Of a DNA stretch of 64,000 nt, positions 52,868 through 61,613 are shown piece after piece. Positions within the stretch are counted from its first letter, which is position 1, and the number at the start of each line of letters is the position of its first letter. The position numbers were made by a program, and so were the translations under genes. Source of the DNA: Fulvivirga ulvae (GTDB lineage Bacteria; Bacteroidota; Bacteroidia; Cytophagales; Cyclobacteriaceae); the NCBI RefSeq assembly GCF_021389975.1, contig NZ_CP089981.1, positions 248,001 to 312,000 on the forward strand. Reading direction: 5' to 3'. The notes under the pieces were generated by a model. It was not told where the DNA came from. It made no database searches and saw nothing but the letters and a program-made list of their open reading frames with translations.

Positions 52868-53974
52868 ATGGTTTTTAGTATTCTTCTGATCTTATTTTTT
52901 GCCTGCGCCACCATTCAGGTTATCTATTTCATAGTGTTTCTTGTTTCCTTTTCAAAATATAAAAATGCACCAGCTTCCGCCGATCAGCCGCCCATATCGG
53001 TAGTAATATGTGCCCATGATGAAGAAGAAAATCTCAGGAAACTGCTACCTAAACTGTACGCTCAGCAGTACCCTGAATATGAAATTATAGTGGTAGAAGA
53101 CCGGTCCAACGACAGCACTTATGACTTGTTGCTGGAGGAGACTACCCGGGAGCCGAAGCTTAAAATGGTAAAGGTCAACCACAAGCCGGATAACTTCAAC
53201 GCAAAAAAATATGGTCTTACCCTGGGCATTAAAGCAGCCAAACATGATCGCATACTACTCACGGATGCAGACTGCGAGCCCAACAACGACCAGTGGATAA
53301 CCGCCATGGCCGCTAACTTTGATGAAAATGTCCAGTTTAACCTTGGGTTTTCCTTCTACACCACAGCTAAAGGCTTTTTGAATACCTTTATTAGATTTGA
53401 AACGTTATGGACTGCCATGCAATATTTGGGAATGGCGCTGGCAGGAAGGCCTTACATGGGAGTTGGGAGAAACCTCGCATATAGAAAATCAATTTTCATC
53501 AACAAAAAAGGGTTTAATCCACACCTGGGCTTAACTGGCGGTGATGATGACCTTTTTGTAAACCAGCACGCCATCAGTAAAAGTACAAGGGTGACAATCG
53601 GAGAAGATGCCCTTGTGTATTCTCACCCTAAAAAAACCTGGAAAGCTTTTTTCAGACAAAAAATCCGGCACATTTCAGTTGGAAAGTATTATAAAACCAC
53701 AGATAAAATCATTTTAGGTGCATTTTCGTTTACACATATATTATTTTGGTTAATTTTAACCATCCTGCTTCTCTTACGTATTGAACTATACTTGGTGGCA
53801 GGAAGTTTTTTAATAAGAACCCTGTTGATTTACCTTACATTTAATATTATCTGTAAAAAACTAGGTGTTAAGTTTAATTTTTGGGGTTTGGTATTCTTAG
53901 ATTTGATTTTTGTCTTTTATTATTTGATAACGGGCGCCACAGCATTATTTACAAAACGGGTTCGATGGAGTTAA
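52868..53974 (+). CDS. Membrane glycosyltransferase family 2
   Basis: This 368-residue inner-membrane enzyme has an N-terminal helix (about 1-26), the GT2 GT-A domain with PISVVICAHDEEENLRKLLP, VVEDRSNDSTYD, and LLTDADCEPNND (DxD metal site), then TGGDDDLFVNQHA and a QxxRW-like KIRHISVGK. Three C-terminal helices (about 280-360) follow. The architecture matches processive or single-transfer enzymes making envelope polysaccharide or glycolipids. Its stop overlaps the sigma factor start by 10 bases, so the genes are cotranscribed. The product is unknown. Confidence 0.93.
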   Translation: MVFSILLILFFACATIQVIYFIVFLVSFSKYKNAPASADQPPISVVICAHDEEENLRKLLPKLYAQQYPEYEIIVVEDRSNDSTYDLLLEETTREPKLKMVKVNHKPDNFNAKKYGLTLGIKAAKHDRILLTDADCEPNNDQWITAMAANFDENVQFNLGFSFYTTAKGFLNTFIRFETLWTAMQYLGMALAGRPYMGVGRNLAYRKSIFINKKGFNPHLGLTGGDDDLFVNQHAISKSTRVTIGEDALVYSHPKKTWKAFFRQKIRHISVGKYYKTTDKIILGAFSFTHILFWLILTILLLLRIELYLVAGSFLIRTLLIYLTFNIICKKLGVKFNFWGLVFLDLIFVFYYLITGATALFTKRVRWS

Positions 53975-54573
53975 AAAAGCAATTCTCTGACAAAGCATTA
54001 GAAGATTTCCGGTTAATAGATCAGGCAGTCAAAGAAGGTGACGAGCAGGCTTTTGCCATGCTTATGGACAGGTACAAGAGGCCTGTATATCATATGATCC
54101 TCAAAATGGTGAGAAATGTCGATGACGCAGAAGATCTTACTATTGAGGCATTTGCCAAGGCATTTAAAAACCTGCACCGGTTTAAAAAAGACTATACATT
54201 CAGTACATGGCTATTTAGGATCGCCACCAATAATGCCATAGATTTCATTCGTAAAAAGCGGCTGGAAACTATGAGCCTCGACACCTCATTTACTGATGAT
54301 AATGGTGAGGCAGTACAGATCGATGTGGAAGACAAAAACCTGAACCCTCAGGAAGAAACTATCAAAAGCCAGAAGATAGAGCTTATACAGATGTTTGTTA
54401 CCAAGCTTCCCGCAAAATATCAGAGACTGGTCAGGTTACGTTATTTTCAGGAATTGTCATACGAAGAAATAGCCACTGAGCTTGACGCACCGCTTGGAAC
54501 AGTAAAAGCCCAACTACACCGCGCCCGCGAACTGATGTACGATCTGGTAAAGAACAAAAAAGAACATATGTAG
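53965..54573 (+). CDS. ECF-type sigma-70 factor
   Basis: This 202-residue sigma factor starts MELKKQFSDKALEDF at ATG 53965, within the last codons of the GT2 gene. The upstream in-frame extension is not sigma-like. Region 2 is ERYKRP-like MDRYKRPVYHMILKMVRN and DAEDLTIEAFAKAF, then FSTWLFRIATNNAIDFIRK; region 4 is YQRLVRLRYFQELSYEEIAT and the helix-turn-helix APLGTVKAQLHRARE. This is the RpoE-like group without FecR next to it, and no anti-sigma gene is adjacent, so control may be by other means. Confidence 0.95.
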   Translation: MELKKQFSDKALEDFRLIDQAVKEGDEQAFAMLMDRYKRPVYHMILKMVRNVDDAEDLTIEAFAKAFKNLHRFKKDYTFSTWLFRIATNNAIDFIRKKRLETMSLDTSFTDDNGEAVQIDVEDKNLNPQEETIKSQKIELIQMFVTKLPAKYQRLVRLRYFQELSYEEIATELDAPLGTVKAQLHRARELMYDLVKNKKEHM

Positions 54574-54700
54574 AGCAGTTGACGGTTTACCGCTCGCTTG
54601 TTTACAGTTTTTAAAACAAAACGGTAAACTAAGAATAGTAACCTATAAAACAGTGAACCGAGGACGCTGAACTGAAACAGTGAATTCAAAATTTGCCGCT

Positions 54701-55138
54701 ATGAACAACATTTATATTGACGAGTGTTCTATAGAAGATATCATCTCAATAGCAAAGCAAATACCTGAATTTGAAAACCCTTACACGATAGACGAATATA
54801 AAAAAAGGCTATCGGGTGTTCCTTTTCTTGCACTTAAAGCTGCAGTTGATGGTAAGGATGCCGGTTTTAAGCTGGGTTACGAACTTGATAGTAGTACGTT
54901 CTACACCTGGTTCGGAGGTGTACTCCCAGTGTACAGACAAATTGGCCTGGCCGGTCAGCTGGCCAATGCTCAGGAAAGCTGGGCCAAAGCCCGGGGCTAT
55001 AAAAGGATAAAGCTAAAAACCCGCAATTATTTAAAACCAATGTTGATATTTGCAATGAAAGGCGGCTTCAACATCATTGAAATTGAAGAGAGGCCAGACA
55101 TTAATGAAAACCGGATAATCCTTCAAAAAGAGCTTTAA
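54701..55138 (+). CDS. GNAT family acetyltransferase
   Basis: The 145-residue product starts at ATG 54701; GTG 54680 is also open but adds nothing family-like. The GNAT core is present: FYTWFGGVLPVYRQIGLAGQ with QxxGxA acetyl-CoA loop, then KLKTRNYLKPMLIFAMKGGF. The IEIEERPDINENRIILQKEL ending gives the last strands. The substrate is unknown. Its stop overlaps the rsmG start as TAATG. Confidence 0.9.
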   Translation: MNNIYIDECSIEDIISIAKQIPEFENPYTIDEYKKRLSGVPFLALKAAVDGKDAGFKLGYELDSSTFYTWFGGVLPVYRQIGLAGQLANAQESWAKARGYKRIKLKTRNYLKPMLIFAMKGGFNIIEIEERPDINENRIILQKEL

Positions 55139-55767
55139 TGAACGCTGATATCATATTTAAATATTTTCCTGACCTTACCGCAGTGCAAAAATCGCAGTTC
55201 AGCGCACTTTATAACCTCTACCATACCTGGAATGAGCAAATTAATGTAATCTCGCGCAAGGATATAGACGAGCTCTACACCCGCCACGTGCTTCACTCGC
55301 TGGGTATTGCCAAAATAATATCCTTCCAACCCGGAACAAAAATTCTGGATGTGGGTACGGGAGGCGGTTTTCCGGGCATACCACTGGCCATCATGTTCCC
55401 CCAGGCAGGTTTTCATCTGATAGATTCTATCGGTAAAAAAATAAAAGTTGTAAAAGGGGTGGCCGAATCACTCGGCCTCACAAATGTGACAGCAGAGCAA
55501 ATCAGGGCAGAACAAATTGAAAATCAGTATGATTTTGTAGTAAGCCGGGCAGTAACACGTCTTAAGCCTTTCTATCAATGGATCAAATACAAATTCAGAC
55601 CCGAATCTTTTAACCCATTACCAAATGGTATACTTTATCTTAAAGGTGGCGACCTCCGCGAAGAGCTGAAAGAGGCTAAAAAAAAATATCAGTTGTACGA
55701 ACTGCCAGCGTATTTTGAGGAAGATTTCTTTGAAACCAAGAAAGTTGTTTTTGTTCCTGTAGACTAG
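55138..55767 (+). CDS. rsmG: 16S rRNA (guanine527-N7)-methyltransferase RsmG
   Basis: This 209-residue methyltransferase (formerly GidB) modifies G527 of 16S rRNA with S-adenosylmethionine. The SAM site is KILDVGTGGGFPGIPLAI (about 67-84), with the preceding ISRKDIDELYTRHVLHSL as the conserved substrate-side motif and FVVSRAVTRL in the middle. Length and motifs are standard. It is translationally coupled to the GNAT gene. Loss of RsmG gives low-level streptomycin resistance in several bacteria. Confidence 0.96.
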   Translation: MNADIIFKYFPDLTAVQKSQFSALYNLYHTWNEQINVISRKDIDELYTRHVLHSLGIAKIISFQPGTKILDVGTGGGFPGIPLAIMFPQAGFHLIDSIGKKIKVVKGVAESLGLTNVTAEQIRAEQIENQYDFVVSRAVTRLKPFYQWIKYKFRPESFNPLPNGILYLKGGDLREELKEAKKKYQLYELPAYFEEDFFETKKVVFVPVD

Positions 55768-55905
55768 CTATCCTTTAACGGAATCTGGCGCTGCTATCTT
55801 TTACCAGACTTCTGAAATCTGGGGAAGCATTTCCCATAGTGAGGACACCTCCTGGAAAATCCTCCTAGCGCAGAAAGCAAACAACACTAAGAGGATTTAA
55901 GCCAT

Positions 55906-56343
55906 TTAATTTTTCTCGAGAGTCAGGTAATCTTTTTCTCCGTTGCTTCCGCCGCCATGCTCCAGGCGAAGCTTGGCGTCTGTCATTTCCACTACCGCCC
56001 AATCTTCACTTAGCAACTCATCAAAATCGTCCTTTGAAGTGTACAGTATCACAAGCTCAGCTACTCCGGCATCATCTTCAGCAGTCCAGCTCCCCATCTG
56101 GGTCTTAGTCCCGCTAGTAGCTTCAAGGTTTCCATTATCATGAAAAGTAAGACTAAAGCCATCAAAATGGCTGCTGAGGTCAGTATCTGACTTCAGCAGA
56201 TAGGTTATATGCCATGTGCCTTCTATTATAGTGGCAGTCAGGTTCTCAGGGGCGGGTGATACAGAAGCAGACTCATCGTCATCAGAGCAGGAAAAGGCGA
56301 ATAAACTTAAAGCAACTAAGGAAACTAAAAAATGTACTTTCAT
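55906..56343 (-). CDS. Lipocalin-like lipoprotein
   Basis: This 145-residue protein has a lipoprotein signal peptide (VSLVALSLFAFSC, Cys at about 19) followed by an acidic linker (SDDDESASVSPAP). The body, beginning EGTWHITYLLKSDTDL and continuing GFSLTFHDNGNLEAT and MGSWTAEDDAGVAEL, is the lipocalin_5-like barrel common in Bacteroidota lipoproteins. The ligand is unknown. It stands alone. Confidence 0.87.
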   Translation of the reverse strand: MKVHFLVSLVALSLFAFSCSDDDESASVSPAPENLTATIIEGTWHITYLLKSDTDLSSHFDGFSLTFHDNGNLEATSGTKTQMGSWTAEDDAGVAELVILYTSKDDFDELLSEDWAVVEMTDAKLRLEHGGGSNGEKDYLTLEKN

Positions 56344-56349
56344 AATTTA

Positions 56350-56550
56350 CTATTTATTGGTTTTGAAAAAATGGGGAAGCGAAAATAGTAATAAACAAAC
56401 TCTCTCGGCAACAAAACATACAATGAAAAATTGAAAGCCTCCGCGAGACTGTCCCTCCGTGGTCATAAACATCTGAAATCCAAAACTTAACAAAACGATA
56501 AAACAAAAAAGTTTGTAATTAAAAGGTTTATCAGGAGCTTGTAAGTCCAT
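56350..56550 (-). CDS. Possible two-helix small membrane protein
   Basis: A 66-residue frame from ATG 56550 encodes two hydrophobic segments (YKLFCFIVLLSFGFQMF and FQFFIVCFVAERVCLLLF). It lies directly upstream of the lipocalin-like gene on the same strand, 6 bases apart. I know no homologue, and the sequence could be chance in an A+T-rich leader. Listed only because of its position and open frame. Confidence 0.25.
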   Translation of the reverse strand: MDLQAPDKPFNYKLFCFIVLLSFGFQMFMTTEGQSRGGFQFFIVCFVAERVCLLLFSLPHFFKTNK

Positions 56551-56567
56551 TTTAAAAAATTGCGACT

Positions 56568-57155
56568 ATGCTTAACTACCCGCAACCTGTAATTTCCGGT
56601 AAGCTTCTATGGCAGGAAACCCCCATAGAAATAGCGACCGATGAAAACATAGCTCCTTTCGGAGTTTTGGTTGATGACCATCAGGAGTATTCAGAGAAAC
56701 CGGATTCAGGTGGGTCGGTTTTTAATTTCTGGTGGAAAGGCAACTCCATTTTCAGCGAAGATGAGTCCGAGAACGATAGTGCTTTGCTTGGGTGGTCAGT
56801 TGCTCCTGAAGAGGCAGAGGAAGCTGAACCAACCAGGGATCAGGCACTTTTATGGCATGCATGTCAATATCCTGATACCGGGCAACTTTATTTTCCCTTA
56901 AGAGGTGAGGATTATATCATTGTGCTGGCAGAGCCTCATCAAGACATCAGGCCAAAACACTTTCGTGCTTTTCATATTACCGGGGGCAAAGGCATATACA
57001 TCCACCCGGGAATATGGCATGAAGGTATAATTCCTCTGAATGAAAGGGCCAGTTTTTACAAACAAGGTGATACAGATAATCGTGTAAACATGAATTTCGC
57101 AGAGGATATGGGAGCTTTTCTTGCTATTCCGTTAGAAAAAGTAAGGGGTCTATAA
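56568..57155 (+). CDS. Ureidoglycolate lyase family (AllA-like) cupin
   Basis: This 195-residue protein has the AllA fold: FGVLVDDHQEYSE, NFWWKG, then the active-site region GKGIYIHPGIWHEGIIPL with the metal-binding histidine pair. AllA cleaves ureidoglycolate to glyoxylate and urea in allantoin breakdown. No other ureide or purine-catabolism gene is in the window, so the true substrate is uncertain. Length is slightly longer than E. coli AllA as I remember it (about 160). It overlaps the convergent gene at 57150 by 6 bases. Confidence 0.85.
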   Translation: MLNYPQPVISGKLLWQETPIEIATDENIAPFGVLVDDHQEYSEKPDSGGSVFNFWWKGNSIFSEDESENDSALLGWSVAPEEAEEAEPTRDQALLWHACQYPDTGQLYFPLRGEDYIIVLAEPHQDIRPKHFRAFHITGGKGIYIHPGIWHEGIIPLNERASFYKQGDTDNRVNMNFAEDMGAFLAIPLEKVRGL

Positions 57156-57821
57156 TCGATCCATCCGCTGGATAAGTTTAAGCATGGCCTCTTTATGCAC
57201 GATTAATTCTTTCACGGTTGCATGTAGGGTTATTACTTTGGAAAGATCAGGAAAACTGATTTTTCCTTTCGCATAGGAATACGCAATCAGAATGGGGATG
57301 TAGTTTAAAGCCAGCACCAGCTTCTGACCACCATCAGTCTTTGTCAGCCTGAACCCCATCTTTTGGGCGGTCCTTTCATTGATAATATATGAAGTACCTT
57401 TGATCACCAGCTCCTCCCTGCCCTCCTGCTCATATTTCTCCACCATCCGAATCAGCCCTTTGAGGTAGCTCAACAGGATTATTGCTTTTCGCCCGGCAGG
57501 CTTCACCGTCATCAGGTTAAAATAATAATCAAACAGCGTACCTCCATGAATGACTACCTCACCTTTTCTCTCCTGTGATGCGATAAATAAAGGGGAATAG
57601 TAAGTAAGTTGTCCGCTTTTAACCCCAACTGGCACATCTATAAAAGGAGCTGCTACTGCTATCAGTATGGGGATGACCAAAGCAAGCAGGTAGAAGTTAA
57701 ATGCCAAGACCATGGCCAATAATCCAAGGATACATAGTAAAAGAACTGCTCCGGCCTTCCATACAAACAATTTTTGCTGTCTGTCGGATTTCGTAAAAAA
57801 TGGGTGTTTGACCTCCTTCAA
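57150..57821 (-). CDS. Unknown protein with two N-terminal membrane helices
   Basis: This 223-residue protein starts at TTG 57821. Two adjacent hydrophobic segments (AVLLLCILGLLAMVLAFNFY and LLALVIPILIAVAAPFIDVP, about 30-66) precede a charged helical and beta cytoplasmic part with KAIILLSYLKGLIRMVEKY. I do not recognise the family. It lies 26 bases downstream of the HD-domain gene on the same strand and may be cotranscribed. Confidence 0.75.
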   Translation of the reverse strand: MKEVKHPFFTKSDRQQKLFVWKAGAVLLLCILGLLAMVLAFNFYLLALVIPILIAVAAPFIDVPVGVKSGQLTYYSPLFIASQERKGEVVIHGGTLFDYYFNLMTVKPAGRKAIILLSYLKGLIRMVEKYEQEGREELVIKGTSYIINERTAQKMGFRLTKTDGGQKLVLALNYIPILIAYSYAKGKISFPDLSKVITLHATVKELIVHKEAMLKLIQRMDRL

Positions 57822-57846
57822 TATTCTTTAAAATTCAGGCTCTTAA

Positions 57847-58488
57847 TTAAAGAGATTTTAGTTCAATACTCAGGTTTTCACGTGCCTGAGCTTCAAATTT
57901 ATCATAGAAATGGTTCGTTTTAAAAATACGATCCATACTCAAAAAATACTGCAAGACCTTTTTACGTCCCGGCTTGTAGAGCATATCCGGATAGATGTGG
58001 TATTCTTCCCTTACCTGCCTCGCATACTCCATGTATTGGTCATGGGCACACCCCAAAATCGACAGATCAGCATCTGTAAACAGGTTGGTATCATTGTCAC
58101 TGGCGTCCGCGTGACCTTTGGTAGCAAGAATCATGTTTCTGCATTTATCAACTCCATCTTTTGGGAAATTTATACTTTTCAGCCTTTCACCGGCCATCCT
58201 GGCGCTTTTTTCTTCATTATCTCTCCTGGCCGGGTTGTAGACCAGATCATGATAAAAAAGAGCAAATAGTGTAACATCCCAATCCTTTATCGATAGTTTC
58301 ACCTCACTTAACTGCTCAAGCAGGTTCTCCAGGTGATGGAGGTTGTGGTAATAACGGCGTTTGCCGGAGTATTTGGTTTCGATTTCAACCCAAAAGCTAT
58401 CAGGCAGGGCTGCATCGTCCGTATATCTCCGCACCTGCCCTTGAAACAACTTCTTCAAGTTATATTTTGTGTCAGTTTTACTTTCCAT
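57847..58488 (-). CDS. HD superfamily metal-dependent phosphohydrolase-like protein
   Basis: This 213-residue protein starts at ATG 58488 (TTG one codon earlier is also open). It has YYHNLHHLENLL and a following HD pair in ALFYHDLVYNP, then MILATKGHADASDND, the pattern of predicted HD phosphohydrolases of unknown substrate (COG4339-type). All metal ligands appear present. It overlaps the exonuclease-like gene by 11 bases. Confidence 0.9.
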   Translation of the reverse strand: MESKTDTKYNLKKLFQGQVRRYTDDAALPDSFWVEIETKYSGKRRYYHNLHHLENLLEQLSEVKLSIKDWDVTLFALFYHDLVYNPARRDNEEKSARMAGERLKSINFPKDGVDKCRNMILATKGHADASDNDTNLFTDADLSILGCAHDQYMEYARQVREEYHIYPDMLYKPGRKKVLQYFLSMDRIFKTNHFYDKFEAQARENLSIELKSL

Positions 58489-59332
58489 CAAAGCTTACTA
58501 CAGCCATTACAGGCAAGTGATCTGAGGGAAACTTGTCGTCAAAAAAGTCTGAGATCGTTTCATAAGCCTGTACCTTCATACTTTTCACAAAAATGTAGTC
58601 GATGCGTGGGAAATCCTTATCAGCAGTTAATTCAAAGCCGCTGAAAGTCCCCTCCGGCCCGTAGGCCTCAGAAGCACTTTCCTTCCTCCCGTCATTCAGT
58701 TGCGAAGTCAGAATTTTGTAGGGCTCAGCATCAGGTGTCACATTAAAATCCCCCGAAACTACAACAGGAGCTGCTCCTGTCAACTTTCCAAGCTGTTCCA
58801 GGATCAATTTAGCACTATTAGCCCTGGCCTCAGTGCCAACGTGATCAAAATGGGTGTTAAGATAGTAAAAACGCTGATGACTGTCAGTAACCTCAAAGGC
58901 TGCCCAGGTAGCAATTCTTGGCAGAGCGGCATCCCAGGCTTTGGAAGGCTTGTCCGGAGTTTGAGAAAGCCAGAAAGTACCACCCTCTACCAATTTAAAT
59001 TGCGAAGTTTTGTAAAGAATCGCGGAATATTCTCCCTTCTCTTTGCCATCATCACGTCCGGTGCCAATGTAATCATAACCCTCAAGCTCCTCCAGCAGAT
59101 AATCCAATTGATGTTTCATGGCTTCCTGCACGCCGAGCAGATCAGGATTATAATGCTTAATGAGTTTCACAACATTATCTCTGCGCTGCTTCCACCCATT
59201 GCCATTGTCAGCATCGGAGGGGTTGTCATACCGCACATTATAGCTCATGACTTTAAGGCCTGACTGACCAATGACGGTGGAATATGCAGAAACGGATAGC
59301 ATAAAAAGTAATGTTAGGGTAACTCTTCTCAT
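58478..59332 (-). CDS. Exported endonuclease/exonuclease/phosphatase family protein
   Basis: This 284-residue protein starts at ATG 59332, with a signal peptide (MRRVTLTLLFMLSVSAYSTV). The EEP core is complete: KVMSYNVRYDNPSD, LLGVQEAMKHQLDYL (catalytic Glu), YLNTHFDHVG, VVVSGDFNVTPD, RIDYIFVKS and FPSDHLPVMAVV. Members cleave nucleic acids or phosphoesters; an exported one could serve phosphate or nucleic-acid scavenging. It leads the minus-strand set with HD and unknown genes. Confidence 0.94.
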   Translation of the reverse strand: MRRVTLTLLFMLSVSAYSTVIGQSGLKVMSYNVRYDNPSDADNGNGWKQRRDNVVKLIKHYNPDLLGVQEAMKHQLDYLLEELEGYDYIGTGRDDGKEKGEYSAILYKTSQFKLVEGGTFWLSQTPDKPSKAWDAALPRIATWAAFEVTDSHQRFYYLNTHFDHVGTEARANSAKLILEQLGKLTGAAPVVVSGDFNVTPDAEPYKILTSQLNDGRKESASEAYGPEGTFSGFELTADKDFPRIDYIFVKSMKVQAYETISDFFDDKFPSDHLPVMAVVSFDGK

Positions 59333-59383
59333 AATAAGAAATAATTCAATAATGGAAAAAATGTAATTATGGCGTGCCAATAC

Positions 59384-59767
59384 CTAAGCCGCTACCGTTG
59401 CCTCTTTGTATTTTTGATGCAACCACTCCTTACCCTCTTCCTCCGTTTCTACCAATTTCATTTGCCGGCCGGTGAAAGCAATAATCGAGTTCACCATAAG
59501 ACGAGATAGCGCATTGAGCCCACTAACCGCCGTGGCCTTAGAATGCGGATTATTCTTTTTCACTGTTTCCTTGATCTTCTGAATCAGATTGGAATTGAAC
59601 CGCGCATCCTTGGCACTGACCAATGCATACACTGATTTAGGTGGCATTTTACTGATTATCTTTTGATTTTCATCGAATACAGCCATTGCTTCTTCAGGCG
59701 AGGCATTGGAGATATCAGTATAAACAATGTCTAGCTCCTTATATTTAATCACACTACATGATGCCAT
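59384..59767 (-). CDS. STAS/SpoIIAA-like small protein
   Basis: This 127-residue cytoplasmic protein alternates strands and helices as in STAS/SEC14-like folds: DIVYTDISNASPEEAMAVFD, then KSVYALVSAKDARFNSNLIQ, and a final VETEEEGKEWLHQKY. Similar proteins of Bacteroidota are of unknown function. It follows a 193-base A+T-rich gap from the FecI gene and is divergent from it. It precedes the EEP gene by 51 bases on the same strand. Confidence 0.75.
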   Translation of the reverse strand: MASCSVIKYKELDIVYTDISNASPEEAMAVFDENQKIISKMPPKSVYALVSAKDARFNSNLIQKIKETVKKNNPHSKATAVSGLNALSRLMVNSIIAFTGRQMKLVETEEEGKEWLHQKYKEATVAA

Positions 59768-59960
59768 AAGATATTCGCTATAAATTTTAAAGAATGAATA
59801 AACTAATTTATGCGTTAAAATAACAATTTTAATAATAATAGTGACAATTATTAAATTATAAATTCTTCAACAAACAACCCTCACTATTGAATATTCTCAA
59901 AAGATGTTTTAATTAATCAATAATTATAATAAATTGAAATACACTTTACTTTAAAAACTG

Positions 59961-60530
59961 TTGTTTAACCAAAGAAAGAAACATCCTGCCGATCATACGA
60001 TTGCCCGCCAGATAAGGAAGGGTAACGAGCAGGCTTTCCGCCTGTTATTCGACCAGTATCACCGGCAATTATACCTGTTTTCCTTGAAAATGGGGATGCC
60101 CCAGGAAGAAGCTAAGTGCATAGTGCAGGAAGTTTTTATCAACGTTTGGAAAAACCGGGCCTCTATAGATGAAAACCTGTCTTTAAAAGCCTATTTATAT
60201 ACCATAACCAAAAGACTGGTAATAAAAAAAATTAAAAGGAAAGTACTCGAGGACAGCTACCTAAGCAACCCGGAAAACCTACCCCCTGTATACCATCAGC
60301 AAACAGAAGACTACATTATTTTCACCAACCTCCTCGACCAGGCACACGAAGGCATAAACAAACTCTCTCCCGGCCGAAAGCAGATCTTCATGCTCAGCAG
60401 GCAGCAAGGCCTTTCAAATGAGGAAATAGCTGACAAGCTTAACCTTTCAAAGAGAACTGTAGAGAATCAGCTTTACCGTGCTACCAAAGAACTCAGAGAT
60501 ATACTAGGACCTGATTTTATAGAAAAGTAA
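59961..60530 (+). CDS. FecI-type ECF sigma factor
   Basis: This 189-residue sigma factor starts at TTG 59961 (no ATG precedes region 2). Region 2 has EQAFRLLFDQYHRQLYLFSL and EEAKCIVQEVFINVWKNR; region 4 has KQIFMLSRQQGLSNEEIADK and NLSKRTVENQLYRATKEL. It is the ECF group paired with FecR in Bacteroidota. Its partner FecR gene begins 80 bases downstream, followed by an STN-TonB receptor, so the three form a cell-surface signalling and uptake system. Confidence 0.94.
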   Translation: MFNQRKKHPADHTIARQIRKGNEQAFRLLFDQYHRQLYLFSLKMGMPQEEAKCIVQEVFINVWKNRASIDENLSLKAYLYTITKRLVIKKIKRKVLEDSYLSNPENLPPVYHQQTEDYIIFTNLLDQAHEGINKLSPGRKQIFMLSRQQGLSNEEIADKLNLSKRTVENQLYRATKELRDILGPDFIEK

Positions 60531-60610
60531 AAAATTTTATGGTGGCGTGAGTAAAGTAACAGGCTCAGGGTAATAATACTACAAAGAGCTATGTTAAACC
60601 ACGTCACAGG

Positions 60611-61603
60611 ATGAAACAGGAACGACAATTAATCAAAAAATATCTTGCAGGGAACTGCACTGAAGAAGAGCAGAAAGCTGCGATGAAAATATTGAGTCAG
60701 CCTGGGACATCCTCTTTACTTGATGAAGTGGCCGATGAAGTATGGAACGAGCTACCCCAAAACGAGGCACCTTTAACTGACTCTGAAGGCATTTACAAAA
60801 ACATTGAAAACAAACTTGGCTTTGGTGCCTCAAAAGCTAAAATCAGTACCCTCAAACCCTGGCTTTACGCCGCCTGCATAAGTTTTTTGGTTATCTCTAC
60901 TTTCTATTTTGTCCAGCAGCGATCCGTAAATACACCTCCCATTCAGGAGTTGGTAATCAAAAGCATGCCTGCCGGTCAGAAATCAACAATTATACTGAGT
61001 GATGGTTCCAAAATTATTCTCAACTCGGGAAGCAAAATAAGCTACCCTAAAGCATTTAGCGATTCCAGTCGGGTAATAACGCTTGAAGGCGAGGCCTTTT
61101 TCGATGTAGTCAAAGACAAAACAAGGCCGTTTTCCGTGGTAGCCAATGGTATTGTGACCACTGCTTTAGGTACCTCTTTCAACATCAATGCACGTGGGCC
61201 TCTTTGTCGCATAGCACTTGCTACAGGCAAGGTTATTATTAACAATGAAAATGATACCAGGAAAAATAAAAACCAACAATACATCCTTACTCCCGGTGAA
61301 GCCCTTGAAGTAAATACTTCTGCTAAAACCACCCGTAAATTTACATTCGACCAGCAGTCCGAACTCCTCTGGAAAGATGGTATCCTGTACTTCAGGAATA
61401 CCCCCCTTGAATACATTGTAAAAAGACTGGAACTCTGGTATGATGTAGAGTTTCAGTTCAAAAACAAAACCGGTATGCAGAAAAAGTATACCGGACGATT
61501 TGAGAATGCGAGCCTGGAGCATGTTTTGGACAACATGAGTTATACCCTGAATTTCGAATACTTCATTCAAGGCAAGAAAATAACCATTATCAATCAACCT
61601 TAA
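60611..61603 (+). CDS. FecR-type anti-sigma factor
   Basis: This 330-residue inner-membrane protein has a cytoplasmic N-terminal domain (1-85) that binds the sigma factor, one membrane helix (LYAACISFLVISTFYFV, about 87-103), and a periplasmic FecR domain (KSMPAGQKSTIILSDGSKII, FFDVVKDKTRPFSVVANGIV) followed by DUF4974 (YIVKRLELWYDVEFQF, LDNMSYTLNFEYF). It relays ligand sensing by the STN domain of the receptor to FecI. Confidence 0.95.
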   Translation: MKQERQLIKKYLAGNCTEEEQKAAMKILSQPGTSSLLDEVADEVWNELPQNEAPLTDSEGIYKNIENKLGFGASKAKISTLKPWLYAACISFLVISTFYFVQQRSVNTPPIQELVIKSMPAGQKSTIILSDGSKIILNSGSKISYPKAFSDSSRVITLEGEAFFDVVKDKTRPFSVVANGIVTTALGTSFNINARGPLCRIALATGKVIINNENDTRKNKNQQYILTPGEALEVNTSAKTTRKFTFDQQSELLWKDGILYFRNTPLEYIVKRLELWYDVEFQFKNKTGMQKKYTGRFENASLEHVLDNMSYTLNFEYFIQGKKITIINQP

Positions 61604-61613
61604 CTACTACCCA

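Noticed and set aside
55804..55822. CCAGA/TCTGG hairpin after rsmG as a terminator
   Set aside because: The stem is only 5 bases with a mismatch-rich interior and no T-run; too weak to list.
60541..60610. A possible small gene between the FecI and FecR genes
   Set aside because: The 80-base gap has no frame longer than about 20 codons and no homology; it is a leader.
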